Assembly (NCBI GenBank): GCA_945910005.1
Contig: OX246746.1
Span: forward strand, 16,206,022-16,270,021
DNA from: Isoperla grammatica
Lineage: Eukaryota; Arthropoda; Insecta; Plecoptera; Perlodidae
Direction of reading: 5' to 3'
Length of the DNA stretch: 64,000 bases
Shown here: piece by piece, positions 22,441 through 33,535 of the stretch
Layout of the letters: each line of letters begins with the position of its first letter
Position numbering within the stretch: position 1 is the first letter of the stretch
Notes under the pieces: model-generated
Seen by the model: only the letters and a program-made list of their open reading frames with translations
Told to the model about the DNA's origin: nothing
Database searches by the model: none
Translations under genes and position numbers: made by a program

Positions 22441-23125
22441 GGGTTATATCCAAATTTTGTAAATTTTCGTGATCACGTGGTCAAGATCTATCAAATACGA
22501 TTTTAAAAAGACAAGGTGTTAAAACTCATTTTTAGGACTTGGAAAAAAAACGGCTTCAATTTTTTTTTCAATTTTCAAATTTTTTATCATTGTATCGTAT
22601 TCTTGGATATTTTATAAATCCAAAGAGCCCCTCAGTTCAAAAATCCAGCCATATTTGGCCCTACAATTACAATTTGAAAGTATCGAACTGAATAAAGATT
22701 AATTTTTTACAGCCAAACGGCTCGTTTCCGCAAAAAACAGTTTACGGATTCGGATTTACGTGGTCAAGATCCATCGAATTCAATCATAAAAAGACAAAGT
22801 GTGGAAATTGAAAATCTGAGAAGGTTAGCCTTGATTGCAAAACGGCTAAAAATATTTTTTTGCCATTTTTGCAATTTTTATGATCAGATTGCATTCTTTG
22901 ATACTTTTTGCATCCTGTGAGACCATCAGTTTGTAAATCCATCCATATTTGGCCTTACAATTACAATAACAATATTTGGGTAGAATATTCATTATTTTTT
23001 TACAGACAAACGGTACGGTTCCGCCAAAAACCGTTTTCAGTTTCGTGATCACGTGGTCAAGATCTATCAAATTCGATTTTAAAAAGACAAGGTGTTAAAA
23101 CTCATTTTTAGGACTTATACCTAGG
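22441..23125 (+). repeat. About 288-bp satellite, three monomers
   Basis: GATCACGTGGTCAAGATCTA with ATTTTAAAAAGACAAGGTGT recurs near 22471, 22757 and 23047. AAATCCATCCATATTTGG with TTACAATTACAAT, and CGGTTCCGCCAAAAACCG, fall at fixed places between. The same monomers recur in the 39-42.3 kb region, so this is a dispersed satellite family. Confidence 0.8.
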
Positions 23126-24276
23126 CTGTAACCCGTGGGACTAACCGCGGACCCTCCCCTCGTACGCTAACCCAGTCAACAAACCTCTTGGCCACCTCAG
23201 TGATATGAGTAACTAAATTATCTTATACACATACGAAGCATGCAGTTAGCAGTGGGGAATTTTGCACTTGTACATTCTACTATGTGAGACCACCGTAATA
23301 ACTAAGTCGCCCGCCAAAAGTACTCGAGTACAGGCCGACGTATAGCTTATGTACATTAGGTCGTCCACCACGATGGTGGACCGCATAGAAAACACTGGCG
23401 GATGGATGTATAGACACCGTAAAAATATCCTGTAATGCAATATGGCCAATTTGCAGGGAATGATGCCTCCTAAAAGTATACCATTTACATAATGATTGTA
23501 TGATGTCAATTCAAGTTGTCAATATCGAGATTGAATTGAATCAAAGATTAATGATAATTTTGTGTGTTTTGTGCAGGTCCCGGCTTAGGTTTGCCTATAG
23601 CTATACGTAACAATTGTCTCTGCATATGGTTACAATACGCAATATACAAGATTACCAGTGCTACGTTGTTCACACCAGTTAAAATCGGCATAACTGAATC
23701 ATCGAGCGCATCAATTGGTTGAAATAATAAATCGATTTACTTCGTCATTGTAATTCAGAGTACAACTGTTAAGCTAACGACTAAACGGGAACAATAAAAG
23801 CAGTATAAGCGATGCATAAGATCGGTTTACTTTGCATGATAGTTACCAACTGGTGTATTTATGTCCATATAATAATAGCAAAGTAGGCCTACACGAGCTA
23901 TCAATCATTTTGCATCATCAATCATTCAATCATTTAATTCATTAAGCGATTAAAATTTGCCAGAAGAATCTTGTATTTTGAATTATTTTCGGCAACGTGC
24001 GCAACTGACATAAATATAAACAAGCTTAGTTGAGAATGAATGAGGTAACTAACAGTTTTAAAGAATATATGAACTGATGCGACGTACCGGTAGGTCATAA
24101 TGTGCATACTGAATTACTGGACGCATGTACTAAAATAGTTTTGATAAACATGCTGTTGGATTTAGGTGTATTATGGATGGATTTAGCACCCTAGTTTTAA
24201 TTTAAAATTTCAAATGGTGATTTAATCAGTAATAGAGAAAATATCAACGAAATTAATTTCGGCATAACAACATATG
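23126..24276. other. Non-coding stretch
   Basis: Nothing recognised. A short slightly GC-rich piece at 23120-23350 is followed by AT-rich DNA. Confidence 0.4.
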
Positions 24277-24284
24277 ATATAGAT

Positions 24285-25475
24285 AGGGTTGCCATAAGTT
24301 GTGGTGGTAAAAAGAGGACATTTTAACAAAGAGTGGTATACTCAGGGATGATGCATATAGGGGGTCAGGGAGGGGTGAATCCCATAATAGGTGTACAGGC
24401 TGATGTAGATAAGCTTGAGTAGGCTAGTGAGAGTAATGTGTTTTCGTAGCTTGAGGTGATCCCAGCTTGCAGTGAAACCCATAATAGGTGTAAAGCCTGG
24501 TGTAGATAAGCTTGTAGTGGGCTAGTGAGAGAAATGTGTTTTCGTAGCCTGAGGTGATCCCAGCTCGCAGTGAAACCCATAATAGGTGTACAGGCTGATG
24601 TAGATAAGCTTGTAGTGGGCTAGTGAGAGAAATGTGTTTTCGTAGCCTGAGGTGATCCCAGCTCGCAGTGAAACCCATAATAGGCGTACAGGCTGATGTA
24701 GATAAGCGTGTAGTAGGCTAGTGAGAGAAATGTGTTTTCGTAGCCTGAGGTGATCCCAGCTCGCAGTGAAACCCATAATAGGTGTAAAGCCTGATGTAGA
24801 TAAGATGTAGTGAGCTAGTGAGAGAAATGTGTTTTCGTAGCCTGAGGTGATCCCAGCTCACAGTGAAACCCATAATAGGTGTAAAGCCTGGTGTAGATAA
24901 GCTTGTAGTGGGCTAGTGAGAGAAATGTGTTTTCGTAGCCTGAGGTGATCGCAGCTCGCGGTGAAACCCATAATAGGTGTACAGGCTGATGTAGATAAGC
25001 TTGTAGTGGGCTAGTGAGAGAAATGTGTTTTCGTAGCCTGAGGTGATCGCAGCTCGCGGTGAAACCCATAATAGGGGTTAAGCCTGATGTAGATAAGCTT
25101 GATCCTACAATCCGTTATCTGTGCTTCTATCTATAGCCTATACATGTTTCAAAATTATAAGAATCGTGTTTGTAGTTAGGCCTAGTGGGGGGGAGGGGGG
25201 GGGGGGGTTAAGACCCAAAATTCCCTTTGGTATGCCACTGAAAATAATGATACCATTTACACTTAAAGCAGTGTTGTAAGGGACCTGAGGCCTAAAGGCG
25301 ACTAATCAAATGGTGAACATGACACCTGCATTTTTTGTGAAATAGACGCGATCCGGCCAAAGTGAAACCAAAAATCCGGACATTTCATGCTTTTATTAAA
25401 AAGCCACCCGGACGCATGAAGAGCATACGAAAAAGAGGACATGTCCGGGTTTAACCAGACAAATGGCAACCCTAC
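24285..25475. mobile_element. hAT-like nonautonomous element carrying a satellite
   Basis: The left end AGGGTTGCCATAAG and the right end AAATGGCAACCCT are inverted repeats of the common AGGGTTGCCA class. ATATAGAT lies directly left (24277-24284) and again at 25476-25483, two bases beyond the right terminal repeat. This is consistent with an 8-bp TSD if the right end extends two bases. Most of the interior is the 98-bp tandem array. A G-rich run lies at 25188-25207. Confidence 0.68.
24365..25105 (+). repeat. 98-bp tandem repeat, about 7.5 copies
   Basis: The word CCCATAATAGG recurs at about 24381, 24478, 24576, 24674, 24772, 24869, 24967 and 25065, a 97-98 bp period. Each unit also has GAGAGAAATGTGTTTTCGTA and CTGAGGTGATC. 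The - strand open frames starting MGFTASWDHLRLRKH are by-products of the repeat. The period is not a multiple of three, so they do not form a repeat protein. Confidence 0.92.
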
Positions 25476-25526
25476 ATATAGATCAATGAATACTTTTTTG
25501 TAAGTTCGCTGGTATGGTAGGCTAAA

Positions 25527-26032
25527 TATCGGATAAAAATCTAGAGAGTGAAGCGATACATCAATACTGAAGATATTGGTATAGTCAAAAATATTGGATA
25601 ACAATCTAGAGAGTGAAGTGGTACATCGATACCGAAGATATTGGTACAGTCAAAAATATTGAATAACAATCTAGAGAGTGAAGCGATACATCGATACCGA
25701 AGATATTGGTATAGTCAAAAATATTGGATAACAATCTAGAGAGTGAAGCGATACATCAATACCGAAGATATTGGTATAGTCAAAAATATTGGATAACAAT
25801 CTAGAGAGTGAAGCGATACAACAATACCGAAGATATTGGTTTAGTCAAAAATATTGGATAACAATCTAGAGAGTGAAGCGATACATCGTTACCGAAAATA
25901 TTGGTTTAGTCAAAAATATTGGATAACGATCTAGAGAGTGAAGCGATACATCGATACCGAAAATATTAGTATAGTCAAAAATATTGGATAACAATCTGTG
26001 AAGCAATAAATCGATACCGAAGATATTGGTGC
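25527..26032 (+). repeat. 65-bp tandem repeat, about 7.7 copies
   Basis: Unit contains ATAACAATCTAGAGAGTGAA, GCGATACATCGATACCGAAG and ATATTGGTATAGTCAAAAAT. It lies immediately right of the hAT-like element. The last unit has a deletion. No coding. Confidence 0.92.
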
Positions 26033-26039
26033 TGCCGTC

Positions 26040-27195
26040 ATGATTGCAAACTGAAGGCCGTCACTATACTATGGTGTTTCATTATCAAAATTCCACGATT
26101 ACTTGGTTCGAATCAATTAAGAACCAAGTAAAATTCGCGTTACGAAATAGAACTAGACATCATATCAGCACGCTAATTTTAAAATTTTGAATCGCGAAAT
26201 AACACATTTTGGAGTTTTAACCACAAAATCAGCAAAATATCTGTATTCACGAAATAAGACCGAAAGAACGAAAAAGCGTTAAATGTTGGCCACAAAATAG
26301 TGTTGGTGTAAATAGAAATGTACAGAAGAATTAAAAATATAACAGAAATAAATTGTAAGTACTGTTGGTATACACAAACTCGTATATTTGTTTACTTGAG
26401 TGACATTCTTCATAAATTGATTGTTATAACGTTTTTTGCTTTTTATGCGCCTTATAAAAATAACACCGCCAAAACGCAATATTTACATTTTGAGAAACAA
26501 ATTTGGGAAAATAAAACTATTTCTGTAGGGCTCTACCAATCATTCACCGACAACTTGGATCTGCATCCATATTTTGATAATTTGGGTTTTCAAATTGTAA
26601 CTGCTTCAACTCAAAAATGAATAAATTTGTATTGAGAGTCATCACCTCAGTTACAGGAACTGCTTTTCAGTGGTGGACTTTTACACAATTGAATATATGC
26701 TTCGTTGATATGACCATACCAAAGTTGCCATTCACATGTAAACAAATATCGCATAGACAGATTTAAGTTCCTAAGATAAAACACATCCCTAACCGGTAAT
26801 CAAACCCTGGACCTAATGCATGGAACCTTCGACTTTAAAGTAAACGGTTTGCTTGATTTTATTGAGTTTCAGATAATTTATTAATTATTGATTAACCCAA
26901 GTTAGTAAGCTTTCACAAAACAAGTCATTATTCCATAACTCAAGTGCCTATTTAAGCTTTATTTATATTTTTTGATTATCTCCCCATAAATACACTATAC
27001 TGTACTATGTATGTATCATTATTAGAGATGTTTGAAAATGTTTTTACTTTTTCCTAAATTTCATTTAAAAAATTGCAAAAGTGGTGATATAATATGTTTG
27101 TATATTTTCCCCTCGCATTCCGCATTCATTCAACACTCAACAGTGAAATAATCAGTAATATGCAATACTGTCATATGAAACTGTCTTGCTCACTG
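26040..27195. other. AT-rich non-coding stretch
   Basis: Short open frames at 26279-26620 overlap on both strands and show no domain. Nothing else is seen. Confidence 0.45.
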
Positions 27196-27203
27196 CCTAT
27201 GGC

Positions 27204-27787
27204 CAGTGCTCAAAATTAGGAATTGTAGACAGCAGCCCTTGGGGCTACTGTCTTATAGTTTTTTGGCAGCCCGGTTAAGAATTGAATAGCCCAATTTTTT
27301 GTATTAATGTTTTCGTTTTATTACCTAATTTTCATTTGAAATTACATTTTTTGTTTATTAATTATTGTGAAGAAAACGTAAATTGTTTTCATTTATTATT
27401 ACATTCTGACAATAATGACATACAATTACAATGTAAAAAATGGATATGAATTGTATGATCACGATTAATTTGCAAGTAATTGCAAGTCAGTGCTGTATAA
27501 GCTGCTTCAAGTGTCATCGTCTATGATGATTTCTTCTGTATGGTCGATCTCAAGGTCACAGGCAGTTAATTTAAAACATTAAAAACTGTGATAATTTGTT
27601 AATATAATTCAGGGTGTTGTATGAACACATGGCACTTTTGATTTTAGAAAAAACACTATTTAATAATGTGTTACATACAAATTTGTATGTGAAATTTAAG
27701 GCACCCCGTCAGGCTGCTTGGGTATCTATAAGTGGCAGCCCGATTACGTTTTGGGCAGATTTGGGCTGCCGTTGATTTCGAGCACTG
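27204..27787. mobile_element. hAT-type MITE (CAGTGCTC ends)
   Basis: Begins CAGTGCTCAAAATTA and ends TGATTTCGAGCACTG. Each end is followed inside by GCAGCCC/GGGCTGC words. Flanks CCTATGGC (27196-27203) and CCAATGGC (27788-27795) are an 8-bp TSD with one mismatch. It is 584 bp and non-coding. Confidence 0.82.
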
Positions 27788-27795
27788 CCAATGGC

Positions 27796-28514
27796 TACAA
27801 AATTGTAAATGGCAAATTACGAGCCATTCAACTTCGTGTAAGTTTGGAATGTTGTTTATATATTTAAATTTTACCTAGGTAGGTATTAACGAGGAGTTTC
27901 CCCTTTGAGTATTGTAAGCCATAAAAGTGGCGGATTTTTGGAAATTAGTTGTCTAGAACGGTGTTCCGGACACGGAAACGAAACGAACGAACGAGTAGGC
28001 CAAATTAGTTGTTATTTCATGTTTTGGACTCAAAGTGTTCCGATTTCCCGTAAAACCCCAACATAAAAGCTTTATTCGCAGAATTCATTATATTTCGCAA
28101 TTTGATTTGAACTTTTATTGACGTAGTATAGTGAGATATGTGAAACGAAAACATAACGCATCAAATAACACATTTCGGTAATCGAGCTCTTGCACACTTC
28201 TAGTCTGTTTTTTCCTTATGTTATGTTCGTTATCGATTTTATATCGTTTCTTATTTTATTGGTCCCATCTTTAGTCTATTATAAACGAAGCCACAAAATG
28301 ATTTGTCTATTAATGTTATAGGGCCTATATAGTAGCTGTTCTTCAAGATTCTTGGGATAAAAATGTTGGAAGTTTGGTTGGGATTTGGACATATACAAAT
28401 GGTGGTGCAAGTATTAAAATATTCTATGAATAATTGAACTATAAAACCAAGAGATAATCAGTAGTACTAAATTGATGTTACGGTAATGCCGGCAATTCAG
28501 TAAGTAAAACTCAC
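27796..28514. other. AT-rich non-coding stretch
   Basis: I see nothing in it. Confidence 0.4.
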
Positions 28515-28575
28515 CACGAGATATTGTAGGATAGCTTGATACTGTGTTTGAGTTGTCTGTGCGAGGTTCAGTCAT
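28515..28575 (-). CDS. Possible first coding exon, unknown gene
   Basis: On the - strand an ATG at 28575 opens MTEPRTDNSNTVSSYPTISR. It reaches a consensus donor (CTCGTG|GTGAGT) at 28514. The preceding 60 bases are relatively GC-rich (CGCCCACCAAACATCGC), as a 5' UTR might be. No partner exon was found downstream on this strand, and no domain is visible. Weak candidate. Confidence 0.25.
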
Positions 28576-28579
28576 GTAG

Positions 28580-30140
28580 TTGGACAACGCAAGCGATGTG
28601 TAGCGATGTTTGGTGGGCGATGCCTCTTCAGTGTTGTAGCTCGAGTGAAAACGTGAAACAGATAAACAGATATTAGACAGTGCAACATCACCAAGGCCCA
28701 GCTACACAGATTATTTAAAACTTGGAATTTGTTACTAAGGTTTTGTGATTATAAGGTTAATCGTTCACATAAAACCTAAAAAAAAGCTTCATTGAAGATG
28801 AACACTTGATTCAGCTAGTATTTGGTAAATGCACGGCCTTCTATCGACCATAAAGCTATCGAAATTCAATACCTTTTTATTTTATACTTTGTTAAAACAT
28901 ATTTATTGAGTTTGTCATGAACAAAATAAAACTTGTTAAAAGATATAATCAATTCAGTGTGTAGATCACAAGTAAAGACATTACAAATCTTTAATGATTG
29001 CTCTTTGAACATGTGCATGGTTTTGTTTTAAAATATTTGTACTATCTTAATCACAAATTCTAAGTTTTAAATAATATATTGGTGTGTTGCTTTTATTAGT
29101 TCTGGATATCTTAAAGAGTATGCTCCATCACATGAAAGATTTCCAGACTGATATACGAATTAAAGAACAAAATTAAACTCTATGCTAGTTTTCATCAATA
29201 ACTGCGACAACCATTGTTTATAGATTAACTGAACATGCATATTAGTATGCTTACTGAAAGTATTCGATTTAAATTTTATATTTTTTAACCCTTTATGTAC
29301 TAACTTAACAGTTTTTGTAAAACATTAATTTGTAAGTCTTCTCTAGATTAAAGCCCAAATATCAATCAATCAAGTACAGCCAGGGATCTACATTTACAAA
29401 TGCACTAATTAATTAGTAATGGAATTGATTCATTTGAAGGATTTTGTATGGATGTTGTAAGGGATGTTTGTAAAAAGAACTAAACTGACATTTTTAGCTC
29501 TCCAGGGCACAAACCATGTTATCATGGGTTCTATGTCCAGCAGATAATTTATTTTTTTTAATACGTAATAACTCAAATAAGCATAATAATTAATAATACA
29601 AATAATATATTTTTAATAATATAATATAATATGTAATATATATAATAATATATATATATAATAATATCACACCACAATACAGTTGAAACCTAGTATGATG
29701 AATGATGATAGTAAAACAAAACAGTTCTCTTTTCGTTGACGCTGACGTCGAATCATCACCAGAATCCTCAAAGGGTGTATCCACATCAGAATCGATATCC
29801 AGTTAATACGCCTCTATTTTATCTGGGTCCATATTCTTGTGTCACCTCACTGAAAAACAACAAAAAGCAATAATTAAGCTTTATTTATGTGGAAAAGATG
29901 TTGTTATAGGTATTGTAATCCAAGCCAGTTTGTGGCCTGGCGGACTTCTCAGTCCCTAGTTATGTTTATGTAACTATATGTAAAATTATCATATTTTTGC
30001 TTAACTATAATACTTATATTGTTAATCAACTATTGTCTGAGGAATGCAAAAATATAAAATATGTACTTACGTGTGAGGTAGATTACAAAAATAAACTAAT
30101 AGGGAACTTGCACTTAACTTTCTAATGTGATTTTTATAAT
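28580..30140. other. AT-rich non-coding stretch
   Basis: It includes an (AT)n-like low-complexity region at 29575-29670. A broken acidic frame on the - strand starting at 29832 (MDPDKIEAY, then a stop) vaguely recalls a piggyBac transposase N-terminus. I do not call it as a gene. Confidence 0.4.
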
Positions 30141-30199
30141 ATGTACACGATATTAACTGATATTATGTCTTTACAATTTAAAAATCGAGTCATTCTACC

Positions 30200-30356
30200 C
30201 CTCAAAATAATAGTTTTAGTAGCGTACACTTTTTTGGCGCGAAAAAACGGCCGCCGCCATGATGAATCGCTAGTGACGTTACATGATAGTAGTCTGCCGG
30301 TGTCGCGCAGTCGACTGCACGCGTTCGCCCACACCGCTCATCGAACATTGTGCACT
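30200..30356 (+). promoter_or_regulatory. GC-rich upstream region of the THAP exon
   Basis: In otherwise AT-rich DNA this stretch carries GGCCGCCGCCATGATG (YY1-like CCGCCAT), a TGACGT half CRE and several CG dinucleotides just before the ATG. It is consistent with a TATA-less promoter. This is inference only. Confidence 0.35.
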
Positions 30357-30771
30357 ATGGAGACTAAAACATCTTCTGGCGCTTATAAGTGGTGCATAGT
30401 ACCCATGTGTACTAACACAAGTGTAAAGACTCCAGAAAAGATATTTGTGTGTGTGCCAAAAAACAATAAACGACGAAGACAGTGGTTGGAAGCAGCGAGA
30501 CGAGATGTCAGTAAGAACCCTATATCAATTAGGAGCATTAGGAGTGTGATATTATTTTCGTCTATTTAGCTTGAAGACGATATGGAGAACTGGACGAGAT
30601 ATAATTTAATGGGTGGCCGACTAAAATGTAAAAACGACGTAATTCCCCATATATTCGATTGTCAAGGACGGAGATTTGCTTCTACTCCAAACGAAAGGTC
30701 TGCAGTCAAGAAAAGAAAGATTGCCAGCTCTGTTCAAGAGGCTATCAACGTGCACACAGCTGTGAACCAAG
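30357..30771 (+). pseudogene. THAP-type zinc-finger exon, interrupted
   Basis: THAP domains are C2CH zinc-dependent DNA-binding modules of transcription factors and P-element-like transposases. From ATG at 30357 the frame reads KWCIVPMC, giving the first two Cys ligands (residues 13 and 18). It continues NTSVKTPEKIFVCVPKNN and RRRQWLEAARRD, a close fit to the N-terminal half. After an in-frame TAG at 30567-30569 the same frame resumes LEDDMENWTRYNLMGGRLKC, then VIPHIFDCQGRR, the usual C-terminal half with its PHIF box. The segment that should hold the Cys-x2-His ligands (about 30530-30566) reads SVILFSSI and lacks both. A GTAAGA...TTTAG micro-intron (30511-30569) would not restore the frame. 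A donor AAG|GTAATT closes the exon at 30771. It is probably a decayed gene or transposon relic. Confidence 0.75.
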
Positions 30772-30779
30772 GTAATTCT

Positions 30780-31251
30780 AAATAATATGTTATTTAGAAT
30801 TACCTTAGAATACTTACTTAGAATTACATGCCAACACCAAATGCCAACAATAAATTACAGATCGCAATAATTATTTGAAAACCGATATCAACATCGCATA
30901 GTTACATTTTTATTTTATTTTAAATTAGATAATGAACTCAGTCTAGGGATTGGAAGGATAAACGTTTAAAGCGTGTAGTGGTGGGTTAGAGGTTATTAAA
31001 TTTGTCACAGGGTTAGCAACTGTAATTCAAGTTTTAAATAAATAAAGAGGAATATAATAAAAATTGTGATTTAACATCTGCTTGATCCATAAACTAAGTA
31101 TTGTTTACATTCACAATGTTTTGGGTGGGCATCTGTAGGGAGGGGGGAGGGGGAAGTGTCCATGACCCTCATTCATCCAAGCTCTCGAGTATCAACAAGA
31201 CTTCAAGTGTCTTCTTTGCAGCTGTGAGGGAGTACAAGGTCAAGGGATCAT
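30780..31251. other. Non-coding stretch between THAP exon and opposite-strand frame
   Basis: AT-rich with a G-rich run at about 31136-31155. Nothing recognised. Confidence 0.4.
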
Positions 31252-31407
31252 TTAAGAAGTGTTGGGACTACTAAACCAGCTCGATATCGTCACGAAATCT
31301 CCCGCTCCAGTGAACTGATCATTTCCCGCAAAGAAATTCGCCACCATAAAACCATCTATCTGCGGTAAATTTGTGCTGTTGGCCTTTGTAAAGCCTCCGT
31401 CTGTCAT
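31252..31407 (-). CDS. Possible first exon resembling SWIM-finger/YqaJ-type proteins
   Basis: The - strand frame from ATG at 31407 reads MTDGGFTKANSTNLPQIDGF then MVANFFAGNDQF and ends at TAA after 51 codons. The FTKANS-LP-I-FM-A-F pattern resembles the N-termini of a large invertebrate family with SWIM zinc fingers and YqaJ-like nuclease domains. That is from memory and unverified. After residue 35 the similarity is lost, so an unseen donor or decay is likely. The upstream side (31410-31560) is CpG-rich with an inverted CCAAT box. It lies tail to tail with the THAP exon. Confidence 0.3.
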   Translation of the reverse strand: MTDGGFTKANSTNLPQIDGFMVANFFAGNDQFTGAGDFVTISSWFSSPNTS

Positions 31408-31570
31408 TTTAGTTCATGCAATACGAGCTACTGATAACAACACGACGTTGGGCGTGAATGATCGCTCATCGTGCACTGAAACACAGCTGTAGCAGTCGCG
31501 CGCTCGCAGGCCAAACCATCATACTGCGTCACAGAGGCCGCCGACCAATCAGCGCGCGTTTCTTCGCGGC
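31408..31570 (-). promoter_or_regulatory. CpG-rich promoter-like region
   Basis: GCGCGC words, GACCAATCAGCGCGCG (a CCAAT box readable on +, ATTGG on -) and a high CG density stand out from AT-rich flanks, next to the ATG at 31407. Direction inferred from that ATG. Confidence 0.35.
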
Positions 31571-31792
31571 AAGAGGAAATTCAAATAAATGTGATATTCA
31601 ATTCATTATTAGACCCGTTCAATAATAATTTAAAAAAAAAAAACTTTTGCAAATGCAATTGTTGGACACCAGACTATAAAACTAAGTACTTGTTACACTA
31701 AAAAAAATCGTATGCATGTTCCCTATTCACTTTTGCGTTGCTTCAATGTTGTGTAAGAAGTGTTTGGTGGTCGCTCTTCATACAGCTCCGTT

Positions 31793-33079
31793 CAGTGGCG
31801 TAACTAAGGGGGGGGGTTTAGGGGGTTTAAACCCCCCCCGAAACAACATCGAGAATGATTTTACTTAATACTACATTTACTTTATACTATATTGTAAGAT
31901 CCTTAACACTTAGCGTGCGGCCGGCGTAATATTACGTCGCGCGATGTCGTGCCAGGTTGGCGGGCGGCGTAGTATTACGTCGTGCATATATCAAACCTTC
32001 TAGTGACTGCCGACGTTTTTCTACGCCGCTCGGATTTTGCGAGAACATTGGTACTGTTGTTTACCGTTAGATGGCATAGGCAGCCGCTTTTATTTTCTGT
32101 TGGCGCCAAAATTTCTAGATGTTTGCGTGAATAGTGTAAATGGCTTTTAGTGGGCGTTTTATTATTTTATTGTTATTATTTTATTATTACTATCAGTACA
32201 GAGTGAAAATGTTCTAGCTTCAAAATAAGTCAATAAAAAAAAATAAAAAAAATTTTTTTTTTGTAATTTTTTATTTTTTATTTTTCTAAAATCCAAAATC
32301 GTCACTTTTTTACAAAATTATGACTTATTCGTATGAAAATAAAAAAAAAAAAAAATCGTTTTGAAGATCAAGAGTCAAGCTTTTTTTAGGTATAACTCCC
32401 ACATACATACCTTTGATACTTCCTTCGGTACAATATCGAGAAAAGTGGCAAAAACCCCCAGCACCAGGGGAAGGACCTGTCTAAAACGTCCAGCACCCAA
32501 AGTGTTAAACCACTTCAGTGTATAACAATCGCAACAAACAACATTTTCATTATATTTATCATACCACTTCACCTAGATAAGATCTATAGATTCTTTCAAT
32601 AATTCCGTTATATAATTTATGTGTTCATCTACAACTAATACACCTTTCGCTCGAACCAGTAAAAGTAAGGGTATACATATAAGTAAAAATGCATTAATCT
32701 AATATTACAATATCACGGTCTGTGAATTAAAATTTAAATAACGTATGTGACTTGTGACTGCAATGTTTCACTTTATGTTGAGATTATATTGAACAACCAT
32801 ACAAAATTAAAAACACATGTTCTATGCAATTCTTATTTAGAACTATAATTAATACCTACTGTTACACTGTAACTTCAATATAATACAAACAAACGAGTAG
32901 TGGTTCGAGTAGTATTCTTTGAGTCTAAAAGGCACGAAATAATTATAGATGTGAAAAAAAATTTCGCCTTCGGCGAAATGGCCTCCGGCGCCTGGGGCTT
33001 TGCCCCAGACCCCTTTCAGTCCCCTCATCTCACTTTTCCCTCATAACCCCCCCCGAAATAATTCCTAGTTACGCCACTG
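31793..33079. mobile_element. hAT-like element (CAGTGGCGTAACTA ends) with nested insertion
   Basis: The left end CAGTGGCGTAACTAAGGGGG and the right end CCTAGTTACGCCACTG are inverted repeats. Both are followed inward by G/C runs (GGGGGTTTAAACCCCCC-type and AACCCCCCCCG). Flanks GCTCCGTT (31785-31792) and GCTCCATT (33080-33087) are an 8-bp TSD with one mismatch. The right part has the hairpin TTTCGCCTTCGGCGAAA and GGGGCTTTGCCCC. A related shorter copy is at 63295-63701. No transposase. Confidence 0.85.
31907..32504. mobile_element. piggyBac-type MITE nested in the hAT element
   Basis: TTAA flanks both sides (31903-31906 and 32505-32508). The ends are CACTTAGCGTGCGG, and CACTTTGGGTGCTGG read inward from the right. 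The TTAA target and these terminal repeats fit piggyBac-like nonautonomous elements. The left third is rich in CGTAATATTACGTCG-like palindromic words and the middle is A/T homopolymer-rich. Confidence 0.8.
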
Positions 33080-33087
33080 GCTCCATT

Positions 33088-33535
33088 GGTAATACACAGC
33101 TGATGTAACGCGCTAGGACCTGCTGCGATCTAGCGGTGATCAAAGACACTGGTATACACAGGGACTTGTAGGTCCCGTCAGGTTTCAAGCGATACATTCG
33201 GTCTTATGGATGTTTAACCAAGGCGGGATTTTGAAGTCCCGTCAGTACAAAAATGGTTAACTTGCCTAAGCGCGTGATGCTGGCTACGTTGGAATGCTGA
33301 ACTGATTCTCGAGGTAAGCTGGATGCCGCTACTCTGCGCTGTCAAGAGTCCGACTAGAATCGTCTTCCTGACGGCGACGATAAGAGGCAGACGAAGGTAG
33401 TCCCGACCTCTGCTTCGAGTCTTACTTCTTAGTCTGTAAAGAATAAAACTACATAAAGTTTATACAGTACTCAATTCTATTCTTTTGATAACTTTCTAAA
33501 CTAGAAACAACTAGAACTAGAAACAAATCAAACTC
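33088..33535. other. Non-coding stretch
   Basis: Moderate GC up to 33430, then AT-rich. No recognisable gene. Confidence 0.4.

Noticed and set aside
24365..25069. - strand frames starting MGFTASWDHLRLRKH
   Set aside because: Read-through of the 98-bp satellite. The period is not a multiple of three, so the frame shifts from unit to unit.
24365..26032. CRISPR-like array
   Set aside because: Units are contiguous tandem repeats without unique spacers, in a eukaryotic genome.
29590..29832. Acidic - strand frame MDPDKIEAY, stop, then DSDVDTPFEDSGDDSTSAS
   Set aside because: Recalls piggyBac transposase N-termini, but it is short, has a stop and no catalytic core nearby. Not enough to call.
30511..30569. 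59-bp micro-intron (GTAAGA...TTTAG) that might repair the THAP frame
   Set aside because: Joining these sites puts a TGA directly after the junction and still lacks the Cys/His ligands.
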